Shown in pieces: positions 1 through 7,486 of a stretch of 15,269 nucleotides of DNA. The notes beneath the pieces were generated by a model. That model was not told where the DNA came from. It ran no database searches and saw only the letters and a list, made by a program, of their open reading frames with translations. Location: positions 1-15,269 of the forward strand of contig JAISYB010000044.1 of NCBI GenBank assembly GCA_031270215.1. The letters run 5' to 3'. This DNA comes from Streptococcaceae bacterium. Lineage in GTDB: Bacteria > Bacillota > Bacilli > Lactobacillales > Streptococcaceae. The stretch's first letter is position 1. Each line of letters opens with the position of its first letter. The position numbers and the translations under genes are program-made.

Positions 1-464
1 TGTCTTAAAAAATGCTCACTAACTGAGCTACCGTAGGCTTCTTGATTAATGAAATTTCCCCATCGACCAATCGCCTGCCCTAAAATCACGCTTGGCATTA
101 CAACATCTAAAAATTTTAAACGAGGTATCGCACGGTAATAAGTAAATATTAATAGCGTAATAAAGCTTGCAATCAAGCCGCCATAAATCGCCAAACCGCC
201 TTGCCAAATTTCAAAAACTGCGAGTAGATTATCACGATAAGCGGAAAAATCAAAAATAACGTAGTAAAGTCTTGCACCAACTATCGCTAGCGGAAAGGCG
301 ATTAAGATAAAATCTAAAATATCATCTGTCGTTATACCGCAGCGGATTGCCTCCTTTTGCGCAATCCAAATGCCGAACAAAACACCTAGTAAAATGATAA
401 TCGCATACCAATGAATTTCCAGTCCAAACAAACGAATGGCAATCGGATTAAGTGCTAAACTCAT
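1..464 (-). CDS. lgt: Prolipoprotein diacylglyceryl transferase, N-terminal part (cut by window edge)
   Basis: Lgt moves the diacylglyceryl group of phosphatidylglycerol onto the lipobox cysteine of prolipoproteins at the membrane, the first step of lipoprotein maturation. About 154 codons are present and the C-terminus lies beyond base 1. The translation is hydrophobic and multi-spanning. It contains HWYAIII near the N-terminus, GARLYY, the YGGLI motif, and the family signature G-R-W-G-N-F-I-N-Q-E-A-Y-G at residues 133-145, whose Arg and Asn are the conserved lipid-binding and catalytic positions. The ATG (464-462) overlaps the hprK stop in an ATGA arrangement, so translation is probably coupled to hprK. 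The hprK-lgt order is common in Firmicutes. No defects are seen in the visible part. Confidence 0.95.
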   Translation of the reverse strand, partial: MSLALNPIAIRLFGLEIHWYAIIILLGVLFGIWIAQKEAIRCGITTDDILDFILIAFPLAIVGARLYYVIFDFSAYRDNLLAVFEIWQGGLAIYGGLIASFITLLIFTYYRAIPRLKFLDVVMPSVILGQAIGRWGNFINQEAYGSSVSEHFLR

Positions 465-1405
465 GCTTCAGCCTCCGATGAATTTTGCAGGATTAAATCA
501 TCTAAGCGGCGAGAAAATTCCTCGGTGGCATCAAATCCCATCGTTTTTGCTCTAAAATTCATTGCGGCTGCTTCAATAATAATCGATAAATTACGACCTG
601 TTTTAACCGGAATACGTAGCTGAGGGACTTCAACGCCAACAATCAAAACATTATGCGCTACATTACCAAGACGGTCATAGGACTTATCATTTGAGAAGCT
701 TTCAAGATAAATCGTTAGCTGGACACGCATTGAGTTTCTTACGGCTGAGGCGCCGAACAAATTCATGACATTAATAATGCCAACGCCGCGGATTTCAAGC
801 ATATGCTCCAAAATCTTCGGTGGCTCTCCCATGACAGTCAAGTCATCCTTTTGGTAGACATCAACCCGATCATCAGCGACCAAACGATGTCCACGCTTAA
901 GCAGCTCCAAGCCTGTTTCACTCTTACCAATGCCACTATCCCCTTGGATTAAAACACCCAAGCCATAAATATCCATTAAAACGCCATGAATACTCGTCCG
1001 CTTTGCCAAACGATCATCTAAAAAGCTCGATACCTCACCGACCAAGCGACTGGTTGGCACAGACGATCTCAGAATTGGAACATTTTTTTCCTCGGCAACC
1101 TGCTTCATCTCATCTGAAACAGCTAAACCACGAGCAATAATCAAGGCTGGCGTATCATCGCAAATTAGTTTGCGCATAATCCGTAAACGCTCAGTACCAG
1201 ACATCTTCTCTGAAAACGATACTTCTTTTTTACCAAACATCTGGATTCGATCATGTGTGTAATAATTGAAATAACCGGTCAGCTCTAAGCCGGGTCTTGA
1301 AATATCCGCCGTTGTAATTTTGCGTGCCAAAGCGACTTCATTTCCGGAAACTACCTCTATCTTAATTGCATTTACTAATTGCTTCACATTTACAAAATCA
1401 GTCAT
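461..1405 (-). CDS. hprK: HPr kinase/phosphorylase
   Basis: This bifunctional enzyme phosphorylates and dephosphorylates Ser46 of HPr (and Crh where present), and so controls carbon catabolite repression through CcpA and inducer exclusion. At 314 residues it has the usual family length. The N-terminal regulatory domain (1 to about 130) carries the ITTADISRPGLE-type segment. The C-terminal catalytic domain has the conserved His140, Walker A GDSGIGKS at 155-162, the VADDRVD acidic patch at 176-182, the HprK signature EIRGVGIINV at 204-213, and the phosphorylase-linked loop IPVKTGRN at 265-272. An AAAGGA ribosome binding site precedes the ATG. It lies 18 nt downstream of yqeH and overlaps lgt by 4 nt, so it is an internal gene of the minus-strand operon. 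Confidence 0.97.
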   Translation of the reverse strand: MTDFVNVKQLVNAIKIEVVSGNEVALARKITTADISRPGLELTGYFNYYTHDRIQMFGKKEVSFSEKMSGTERLRIMRKLICDDTPALIIARGLAVSDEMKQVAEEKNVPILRSSVPTSRLVGEVSSFLDDRLAKRTSIHGVLMDIYGLGVLIQGDSGIGKSETGLELLKRGHRLVADDRVDVYQKDDLTVMGEPPKILEHMLEIRGVGIINVMNLFGASAVRNSMRVQLTIYLESFSNDKSYDRLGNVAHNVLIVGVEVPQLRIPVKTGRNLSIIIEAAAMNFRAKTMGFDATEEFSRRLDDLILQNSSEAEA

Positions 1406-1423
1406 CTATTTTCCTTTCTTTTT

Positions 1424-2542
1424 TTAAATTAGCGCTTTTCTAATAACCACACTTACACCCTTTGGTACCCATGCGTGAATAATCGCCTTGCTCTTAACAC
1501 TAATCCAACCAAGACCTGAAAAGACGATATCAGATTTCTCCTTGATACTAAATTCATGACGAACGAGCTCTGGGAAATCTGCCACTTCCTCTTTTCTCGG
1601 TGGTTGAAGCAAACCACCAAGATGTTGCTGATAAAATTGATTTGCTTTTGCTAACTTTGTTCGGTGAATATTTAAATCATTCGCAAAGTAGGCGGTAAAG
1701 CTTTGACGTTCGCCTTGAACAAAATCAAATCTGGCAAGTCCGCCCATAAACAGACTCTGTTCAGCATTGAGTTGATAAGTTTTCGGCTTGATTTCCTTTT
1801 GAGGTGCAATAATGCGCAAATCCTTTGCCCCCAAAAGATGTGCCATTTGATGCCTATGAATAATCCCCGGCGTATCATAGATGAAATGACCGTCACTTAA
1901 CGGAATTTCAATCTTATCAAGCGTTGTTCCTGGAAAGCGACTCGTTGTAATCAGATTATCCTCGCCAGTCGTATAATTAATGATTTGGTTAATCAAGGTT
2001 GATTTGCCAACATTTGTCACGCCGACAACATAGACATCTTTTCCTTGTCGATATTTCTCAAGTAAGGCGACAACACGTTCCATTTCATGCTTTTTCTTTG
2101 CCGAAATCAATAAAACATCAATCGGTTTAAGTCCTGCTTGATGTGCAGACTCCATCAGCCACTGACGAATTTTACCGTCCTTAAGTGACTTTGGCAGAAT
2201 GTCGCGCTTATTGGCAATCATCAATATTGGATTCTTGCCTGCAAAGCGATTTAAACCCGGAATGAGTGAGCCGTTGAAGTCAAAAATATCAATCACATTG
2301 ACAATCAAGCTATCTGATTGCCCAACCTCATTTAACAGCTTCAAAAATTCATCATCTTCGATATTGACATCTTGAATTTCATTGTAATTTCTCAATCTAA
2401 AGCAACGCTTGCAATAAATCTCTCCTGATTCTATCCCTTGTTGTAAAACGGACGGCTGCGTATAACCGGCACTGTTCTCATCTGTTGTTTGAATTTTAGC
2501 ACCACAGCCAATACAAAATAACGCTTCTGTTTTTTCCATCAT
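1424..2542 (-). CDS. yqeH: Circularly permuted ribosome-biogenesis GTPase YqeH
   Basis: YqeH-family GTPases act in assembly of the small ribosomal subunit. The 372-residue protein starts with a zinc-finger-like pair, C10xxC13 and C44xxC47. The G motifs come in the permuted order typical of the family: G4 NKRD (111-114), G5 SAKK (147-150), G1 GVTNVGKS (174-181), a G2-type PGTT (204-207), then G3 DTPG (223-226). The C-terminal third is the usual YqeH substrate-binding extension. Translation probably starts at the first of two adjacent ATGs, because GGAG lies 7 nt upstream of it. That ribosome binding site overlaps the end of yqeG, and only 4 nt separate the two genes. The yqeG-yqeH pair is conserved in Firmicutes; here hprK follows instead of the aroE/yhbY set seen in Bacillus. 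Confidence 0.96.
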   Translation of the reverse strand: MMEKTEALFCIGCGAKIQTTDENSAGYTQPSVLQQGIESGEIYCKRCFRLRNYNEIQDVNIEDDEFLKLLNEVGQSDSLIVNVIDIFDFNGSLIPGLNRFAGKNPILMIANKRDILPKSLKDGKIRQWLMESAHQAGLKPIDVLLISAKKKHEMERVVALLEKYRQGKDVYVVGVTNVGKSTLINQIINYTTGEDNLITTSRFPGTTLDKIEIPLSDGHFIYDTPGIIHRHQMAHLLGAKDLRIIAPQKEIKPKTYQLNAEQSLFMGGLARFDFVQGERQSFTAYFANDLNIHRTKLAKANQFYQQHLGGLLQPPRKEEVADFPELVRHEFSIKEKSDIVFSGLGWISVKSKAIIHAWVPKGVSVVIRKALI

Positions 2543-2546
2543 CTAC

Positions 2547-3071
2547 CTACTCCAACCTGTCCTGATAGGACATATCATACTGACGTGCTAACTTCGACCA
2601 CGCTCTACGCTCTCTTGCACGGTTAAGCTTAGTAACCCAAGCATCACTTTTAACTAGCGGCTTAACTAAAATGCTCTTAATGCCCGCACGATTTGCCGCA
2701 TGAATATCGGTCATCAATTGATCGCCAATAAATACAACCTCAGCTTGGCTGAGCTTTAATTGTTTGATTGCCCGAATGATTCCAAAGTGAAATGGCTTCA
2801 TTGCTCGGCTGATAAAGTTAATATCAAATGGTGCAACAGCTTTCTTGACTCGCTTGAAGTTGTTATTTGAAACCACAACAACCGGTAAATTTTCCTGCTT
2901 CATCAAGGTAAGCCATGCACGCAGCTCAGGGGTGCCGTCTGGATTATTCCAAGCAATTAATGTGTTATCCAAATCAACCAGCACTGCCTTAAAGCCATGC
3001 CGGATAAAATCCTCCGGCTGAATTTCATAAATTTTTTCAATTAACCATGTTGGTTTTAAATCTTCAATCAT
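2547..3071 (-). CDS. yqeG: YqeG-family HAD IIIA phosphatase
   Basis: This is a 174-residue haloacid-dehalogenase-like phosphatase of the YqeG/PGP-like group. HAD motif I is VDLDNTL, with the nucleophile and acid Asp around residues 32-34. Motif II is VVSNNN, the motif III lysine is in the MKPFHF segment, and motif IV is FIGDQLMTD with the metal-binding aspartates. The physiological substrate in Firmicutes is not settled. Relatives in plants and fungi are phosphatidylglycerophosphate phosphatases, so a role in phosphatidylglycerol synthesis is possible but inferred. The start overlaps the end of aroD by 8 nt, and the gene is followed after 4 nt by yqeH. Confidence 0.92.
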   Translation of the reverse strand: MIEDLKPTWLIEKIYEIQPEDFIRHGFKAVLVDLDNTLIAWNNPDGTPELRAWLTLMKQENLPVVVVSNNNFKRVKKAVAPFDINFISRAMKPFHFGIIRAIKQLKLSQAEVVFIGDQLMTDIHAANRAGIKSILVKPLVKSDAWVTKLNRARERRAWSKLARQYDMSYQDRLE

Positions 3072-3780
3072 TTTCGTTTTCCCTTTTCCCCTTAAATAGC
3101 TTGAGTAATTCCTTCGTTTGATTAATATCTAATTGTCCGGGCGCAGAGCTTTGATTAACGATAGCAAAAGTCCAAGCGGCACCGATTAAATCAGCTGCCA
3201 CGCGCGTAATGACCCCTAACTCTCCCATTGATAGCATGACAAGCTCCGCTTTGTTTGACGGAGTTTCCTCAGCAGCATTAGTGTAGTTATTATTTAGTGA
3301 CAATACCTTTAAAACATCATCAAAGCTGCGTGGTTTAACAGCAATTTTGACAACATCCGGATTGGTAACCAATAAATCATTTAACGTTTGCTCCAAATCC
3401 TTTGGCGTTTCCTTAAAATTATGATAGCTGACTACTAGCTTAACGCCTTTAGCCTTACAGCGCTTTTTAAACTCTGGAATCGCCTCTTTATACGAAAAAT
3501 ACTCAAAATCAATATAATCCGGCTGAAGCTCTAAAAGTTCGGTTAAAAGCTGTAAATATTCCTGATTGCTCAGTGCTAAATTTCCGCCCTCCTTTTTAGT
3601 GCGAACGGTGAAAAGAAGCGGCTTTTTAAACCTTTCCTTAACAGTTTTAGCAACGGATAATATCTCAGCAAATGCCAGATAATCTGCACGCCACTCAATG
3701 ATGTCTGCTGCTACAAATTCTGCAATGTCAAATGCTTGATTTTGACTGGTTAATATTAATGGTACAACAATTTTAGTCAT
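3064..3780 (-). CDS. aroD: 3-dehydroquinate dehydratase, type I
   Basis: This enzyme dehydrates 3-dehydroquinate to 3-dehydroshikimate in the shikimate pathway through a Schiff base. The protein has 238 residues. Visible active-site elements are EWRAD (29-33), the TVRTKKEGG segment (58-66), the catalytic His120 in SYHNF, the Schiff-base Lys145 in VVKIAVKP, and the substrate-binding SMGELG (184-189) and SSAPGQ (211-216) loops. A GAGGTG ribosome binding site lies inside the 3' end of the methyltransferase gene. The start codon overlaps that gene's stop as ATGA, and its own end overlaps yqeG by 8 nt. The other shikimate genes are not in the window. Confidence 0.96.
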   Translation of the reverse strand: MTKIVVPLILTSQNQAFDIAEFVAADIIEWRADYLAFAEILSVAKTVKERFKKPLLFTVRTKKEGGNLALSNQEYLQLLTELLELQPDYIDFEYFSYKEAIPEFKKRCKAKGVKLVVSYHNFKETPKDLEQTLNDLLVTNPDVVKIAVKPRSFDDVLKVLSLNNNYTNAAEETPSNKAELVMLSMGELGVITRVAADLIGAAWTFAIVNQSSAPGQLDINQTKELLKLFKGKRENEND

Positions 3781-4955
3781 TTTTTCACCTCAATTACAAA
3801 AACTTTTAAATAGTTTGATTCGGGATTTTTTACATTATATCTGAAATCACGCGGCAAGCGAAAAGTTGATTTAAAACGATAATCCACATCACTTAGTGCC
3901 CCACGAAGTATTTTTTCAAACGCAGTAATTGTTAGATTTTGTGCATTGGTTGAGGCAATGATTATCCCATTGTCATTTAAAATATTCAATGCGCCAGCGA
4001 TTAAATCACCATAGTTTTTATGGACTGAGAAAACTTTGCCCTTATTTCTTGCAAAGCTCGGTGGGTCAATCACAATCACGTCATAGCGTAATGATTTTCT
4101 TTTAGCATATTTAAAATACTCAAAGGTATCCATCACTACTAAGCGGTGATTAGTCATATCCAAGCCATTTAATGCAAAATGTGCTAAACTTTTGTCAATA
4201 CTTCTTTTTGCCAAATCAACACTCGTTGTTTGACTTGCGCCACCACTTGCGGCCGCAACACTAAAGGCTGCTGTATAGCTGAATAGATTTAACAAAGACT
4301 TTCCGCGGGCTAATCCTGCTGCTAGTCGAGCACGGACTTCCCTTTGGTCTAAAAAGATACCTGTCATCAAACCGTCATTGAGTGAAGTCGCATAATTAAT
4401 CCCGTTTTCCTTAATGACTACCGGATTTTCCTCAGCTTGTCCAAACAAATGCTCAGATTCAATTGAACAAGCTTTAAAACGATTTTTCCCATAACCACCG
4501 ATAATCTCCGGAAATACTTGACGGAAAGCATTAATTATCATCAAACGATGTTCATAGACAAATGTATTATACCAAGAAAAGACAGCAAATTGCTGATACA
4601 GCTCTACACGAATACCGCCGAGCTTATCACCTTCTTCGTTGAATAAGCAAAAAGCAGTTGTCGCTTCATTAGTAAAAAAATCCTGCCGCAACGCTCTAGC
4701 TTCTTTAAATCTTTCTATCAATAGTGCCAAGTCAAACGACTCTGACCTCGTGCTGTATACCCAGCCAACCCCCTTATTTTGTGTAGAAAGATAAGCATTT
4801 GCAAGATAATTCCCTGAGCCATCTATCAAGATAACCGCTTGATTAGCTAGAGATTCCAGCTGATTTGCCACTTGATTTAAATCACTTTCAACTAGTAGCT
4901 GCTTGCCATTTTGAAGAGCTTTTATTGTTGTTTTTGAAACTATTATTTTTTCCAT
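3777..4955 (-). CDS. RlmI-like class I SAM-dependent RNA methyltransferase (COG1092 type)
   Basis: This 392-residue protein has the architecture of the RlmI/YccW family: an N-terminal PUA-like part, a central part, and a Rossmann methyltransferase domain. SAM motif I is LLNLFSYTAAF (221-231). The acidic ribose contact is in SVDLAKRS (245-252), and motif IV is IDPPSF (296-301). A DQREVR segment (203-208), typical of the family, precedes the SAM domain. By family, the likely target is 23S rRNA. E. coli RlmI makes 5-methylcytosine and has a cysteine-containing motif after motif IV, whereas here the corresponding stretch reads ASTNAQN without cysteine, so the exact modification is uncertain. The ATG has no ribosome binding site in front of it (see the promoter entry). 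It is the first gene of the operon. Confidence 0.85.
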   Translation of the reverse strand: MEKIIVSKTTIKALQNGKQLLVESDLNQVANQLESLANQAVILIDGSGNYLANAYLSTQNKGVGWVYSTRSESFDLALLIERFKEARALRQDFFTNEATTAFCLFNEEGDKLGGIRVELYQQFAVFSWYNTFVYEHRLMIINAFRQVFPEIIGGYGKNRFKACSIESEHLFGQAEENPVVIKENGINYATSLNDGLMTGIFLDQREVRARLAAGLARGKSLLNLFSYTAAFSVAAASGGASQTTSVDLAKRSIDKSLAHFALNGLDMTNHRLVVMDTFEYFKYAKRKSLRYDVIVIDPPSFARNKGKVFSVHKNYGDLIAGALNILNDNGIIIASTNAQNLTITAFEKILRGALSDVDYRFKSTFRLPRDFRYNVKNPESNYLKVFVIEVKK

Positions 4956-4970
4956 GTTTTTAGTATAACA
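4955..4970 (-). promoter_or_regulatory. Extended -10 promoter for the methyltransferase-aroD-yqeG-yqeH-hprK-lgt operon
   Basis: On the minus strand TGTTATACT occurs just ahead of the gene. The -10 hexamer TATACT spans 4967-4962 and is preceded by an extended TGn. A start 6-7 nt downstream falls at 4956-4955, the A of the ATG. No convincing -35 is seen at 17 bp, as expected for an extended -10 promoter, and no purine-rich ribosome binding site fits between it and the ATG. The predicted transcript is therefore leaderless. Confidence 0.55.
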
Positions 4971-5016
4971 AACTTAACTATAAATATTTTAATTTCCACT
5001 ATTTTTTTGTTTCTAT

Positions 5017-5045
5017 TTGACTTGCTTTTTAATACAGAGTAAAAT
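5017..5045 (+). promoter_or_regulatory. Sigma-A-type promoter of ltaS
   Basis: TTGACT (5017-5022) and TAAAAT (5040-5045) are separated by exactly 17 bp. The predicted start lies near 5052, giving an untranslated leader of about 65 nt before the GTG at 5116. It points away from the methyltransferase operon promoter. The 160-nt divergent gap holds nothing else that I recognise. Confidence 0.75.
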
Positions 5046-5115
5046 TTTGAAAGACTGATCTTTTAAAATAGACCTTTTACTATCATTATCTTCGTGCTCT
5101 GGAAAGGATAACTTT

Positions 5116-7236
5116 GTGCTCATACAAAAAATAAAAAATATATTTCAAACACGCTTTGGCTTTATCTTACTTTTGCTCCTTCTCTATTGGGCAAAGACGA
5201 TTTTCGCTTACTTTATAGATTTTAACTTGATTATGGAGAAGCCATTTCAATATGTCATTTTGCTGATTAATCCCATTGCTACTGGTTTGCTGCTATTGGG
5301 GATTGCCCTATACATCAAAAATACTAGGGCGTTTTATATTACAGCATTCGTGATTTACTTCTTAATGCTACTACTGCTGTTCTCAAATGCTGTTTATTAT
5401 CGAGAGTTTTCTGACTACATTACGATTAATACCATTTTAGGATCTAGCAAGGTTGCTTCAGGACTTGGCGAGAGTGCCATAAGATTGTTTAGATTTTGGG
5501 ATATTGTTTATTTTATTGACCTCCTTGGCTTTTTGTTACTTAAAATAACTAAGCATTTCCCTGTTGACGTCAAGCCGTTTAACAAACGGGCAGCATTTGC
5601 AATTACCTGGCTATCTGTTTTAATTTTTTCTGCCAATTTATTTCTTGCTGAAACCGACCGCCCAGAGCTAATCACACGGACTTTCTCGCGGGACTATTTA
5701 GTTAAATATCTTGGGCTAAATGCTTTTACTAGCTATGATGCCATTCAAACCTATAATACCAATCAAATTCGTGCCAAGGCTTCACCAAGGGATTTGACCG
5801 ATGTCACTAACTATGTCAAAGCTCACTACGCAGCGCCTGATCCAAAATATTTTGGCAAGGCTAAGGGTAAAAACGTAATCTACATTCATTTAGAAAGCTT
5901 CCAGCAGTTTTTAATTGATTATAAATTAAAGGACGAAAATGGCGTTGAGCATGAGGTAACTCCGTTTCTTAACTCACTTTATCATAGTAACGAAACCTAC
6001 GCCTTTGATAATTTCTTCAATCAAGTCAAGGCAGGAAAGACAAGTGATGCCGAAACAATGTTTGAAAATAGCTTGTTCGGCTTAGACCAAGGCTCACTAT
6101 TTACCCAGCTTGGTGGTAAGAATACCTTTGAAGCGGCTCCAAGTATCCTCAATCAAACGCAAGGCTATACCTCTGCTGTCTTTCATGGTAATGCAGGTAC
6201 TTTCTGGAATCGAACGGAAACGTATAAGCAATTTGGCTTTAATTATTTCTTTGATGCCAGCTATTTCGATGTGACCTCAAAGAATTCTTTCCAATACGGT
6301 ATCCATGACAAGCCATTTTTCGAGCAGTCCGTTCGCTATCTTGAACATTTGCAGCAGCCGTTTTATACGAAATTTATTACAGTAAGTAATCACTATCCCT
6401 ACGAACAGTTCACCAATGACGAAGGCGGCTTTCCGCTAGCGCAGACTAAGGATGAAACGATTAACGGCTACTTTGCCACTGCCAACTATCTAGACACAGC
6501 AGTTAAAGAGTTCTTTGATTACCTCAAAGCATCAGGCTTATATAACAACTCAATCATTGTCCTCTACGGTGACCATTATGGTATTTCCAACTCAAGAAAT
6601 CCGTCATTAGCACCACTTTTGGGAATGGATAGCGAAACTTGGGCTGATTATAACAATGCAATGATGCAACGCGTACCGTATATGATTGTTAATCCAAACG
6701 ATACAGATGGGCATATTAACCATACCTACGGCGGAGAGATTGACGCCCTACCGACACTTCTTCACCTGCTTGGCGTTGATACAACCAAGTACTTGCAGCT
6801 AGGTCAGGATCTCTTATCACCGGCACATCAGCAAATCGTTGCCTTTAGAAATGACAATTTCGTCTCCCAAAACTTCACTGTCCTAGGAGATAAAGTTTAC
6901 AATACGCAAAATGGCATTGAGATTACTAATCCAGACGCCTCCACCCAAGAAGTCATCACAAAGGAAAAGGAGGCTGTTGCTCAGCAACTTTCCATCTCTG
7001 ACCAGATTAATAACGGTGATTTACTACGCTTCTATAAGGATAGCGGCTTAGATGCAGTTGATCCGAGCAAATTCAAGTATAAAGACGGTCTAGGGCAAGC
7101 CGAGAAGATAGAAAAGGACAAGGGCAGCAAGTCCACCAGCTTATTCTCTGAAAATGGCAATAAGACGACACAATATCTCTTCCACACCCAAACCTATAAG
7201 GAGCTTCACCCAGAAGAAGAAACAACTAATAAATAA
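5116..7236 (+). CDS. ltaS: Lipoteichoic acid synthase (LtaS-type glycerolphosphate transferase)
   Basis: LtaS polymerises the glycerolphosphate chain of lipoteichoic acid from phosphatidylglycerol on the outer face of the membrane. The 706-residue protein has about five hydrophobic segments (roughly 14-34, 44-66, 72-92, 128-144, 158-178) followed by an extracellular sulfatase-fold domain. Residues equivalent to those known in S. aureus LtaS are all present: metal ligand Glu260, nucleophile Thr309 in GKTSDAE, Trp364 and Arg366, His426, and the Asp486-His487 pair in YGDHYG. A possible signal peptidase site of the A-X-A form lies at 220-222 (AKA, then Ser), close to where S. aureus LtaS is cleaved. 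About 110 residues follow the fold as a charged tail. The start is a GTG with AAAGGA 7 nt upstream. Confidence 0.95.
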   Translation: MLIQKIKNIFQTRFGFILLLLLLYWAKTIFAYFIDFNLIMEKPFQYVILLINPIATGLLLLGIALYIKNTRAFYITAFVIYFLMLLLLFSNAVYYREFSDYITINTILGSSKVASGLGESAIRLFRFWDIVYFIDLLGFLLLKITKHFPVDVKPFNKRAAFAITWLSVLIFSANLFLAETDRPELITRTFSRDYLVKYLGLNAFTSYDAIQTYNTNQIRAKASPRDLTDVTNYVKAHYAAPDPKYFGKAKGKNVIYIHLESFQQFLIDYKLKDENGVEHEVTPFLNSLYHSNETYAFDNFFNQVKAGKTSDAETMFENSLFGLDQGSLFTQLGGKNTFEAAPSILNQTQGYTSAVFHGNAGTFWNRTETYKQFGFNYFFDASYFDVTSKNSFQYGIHDKPFFEQSVRYLEHLQQPFYTKFITVSNHYPYEQFTNDEGGFPLAQTKDETINGYFATANYLDTAVKEFFDYLKASGLYNNSIIVLYGDHYGISNSRNPSLAPLLGMDSETWADYNNAMMQRVPYMIVNPNDTDGHINHTYGGEIDALPTLLHLLGVDTTKYLQLGQDLLSPAHQQIVAFRNDNFVSQNFTVLGDKVYNTQNGIEITNPDASTQEVITKEKEAVAQQLSISDQINNGDLLRFYKDSGLDAVDPSKFKYKDGLGQAEKIEKDKGSKSTSLFSENGNKTTQYLFHTQTYKELHPEEETTNK

Positions 7237-7241
7237 AAGAG

Positions 7242-7282
7242 AGAGGCAGGGACTTTGGTAGCATATCAAAGTCTTTGCCTCT
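7242..7282 (+). terminator. Hairpin terminator after ltaS (part of intergenic repeat copy A)
   Basis: AGAGGCAGGGACTTTG (7242-7257) pairs with CAAAGTCTTTGCCTCT (7267-7282) as a 16-bp stem with two G-U pairs and a 9-nt loop. It starts 5 nt after the ltaS stop. Only a short GTTT follows, so as an intrinsic terminator it is moderate. Confidence 0.6.
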
Positions 7283-7345
7283 GTTTAATGTTCGTGATTT
7301 ACGTGGGACAATGTGGCAACACCTGAGGGAAAACTGCTAAGTCAC
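7242..7345 (+). repeat. Intergenic repeat, copy A
   Basis: Positions 7269-7311 match the minus strand of 10921-10879 at about 37 of 43 positions without gaps, including AAGTCTTTGCC, CTGTTTAA and GTGATT. Weaker likeness continues to about 7335 (GGCAAC, then GGGAAAA). Both copies begin with a GAGGC hairpin. The unit is non-coding. Its family name is not known to me. Confidence 0.65.
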
Positions 7346-7385
7346 GCTTGCCTTATGGATTCACTATTGACGCTCTCAATGCGAA

Positions 7386-7428
7386 AAAACAGCTGCCCTT
7401 TTTGAGAATTTTTATGCCAAGCTGTTTT
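7386..7428 (+). repeat. Inverted repeat upstream of pyrD
   Basis: AAAACAGCT (7386-7394) and AGCTGTTTT (7420-7428) form a perfect 9-bp stem with a 25-nt T-rich loop. It ends about 20 nt before the pyrD -10 element, so it could influence pyrD transcription. No function is established. The rest of the 250-nt gap (7237-7486) holds repeat copy A and the pyrD promoter. Confidence 0.5.
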
Positions 7429-7444
7429 AAGCACTGGTTTCTTC

Positions 7445-7453
7445 TGTTAAAAT
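7445..7453 (+). promoter_or_regulatory. Extended -10 promoter of pyrD
   Basis: TGTTAAAAT is an extended -10 (TGn plus TAAAAT). The -35 region is poor. The predicted start is near 7460, about 27 nt before the ATG, and AAAAGAGG (7474-7481) serves as ribosome binding site. I see no PyrR-type attenuator structure in this short leader. Confidence 0.55.
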
Positions 7454-7486
7454 AAGAACGAAAGTAAAAGAAGAAAAGAGGTCACT

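Noticed and set aside
7460..7486. PyrR-binding attenuator before pyrD
   Set aside because: The predicted leader is under 30 nt and shows no antiterminator/terminator pair.
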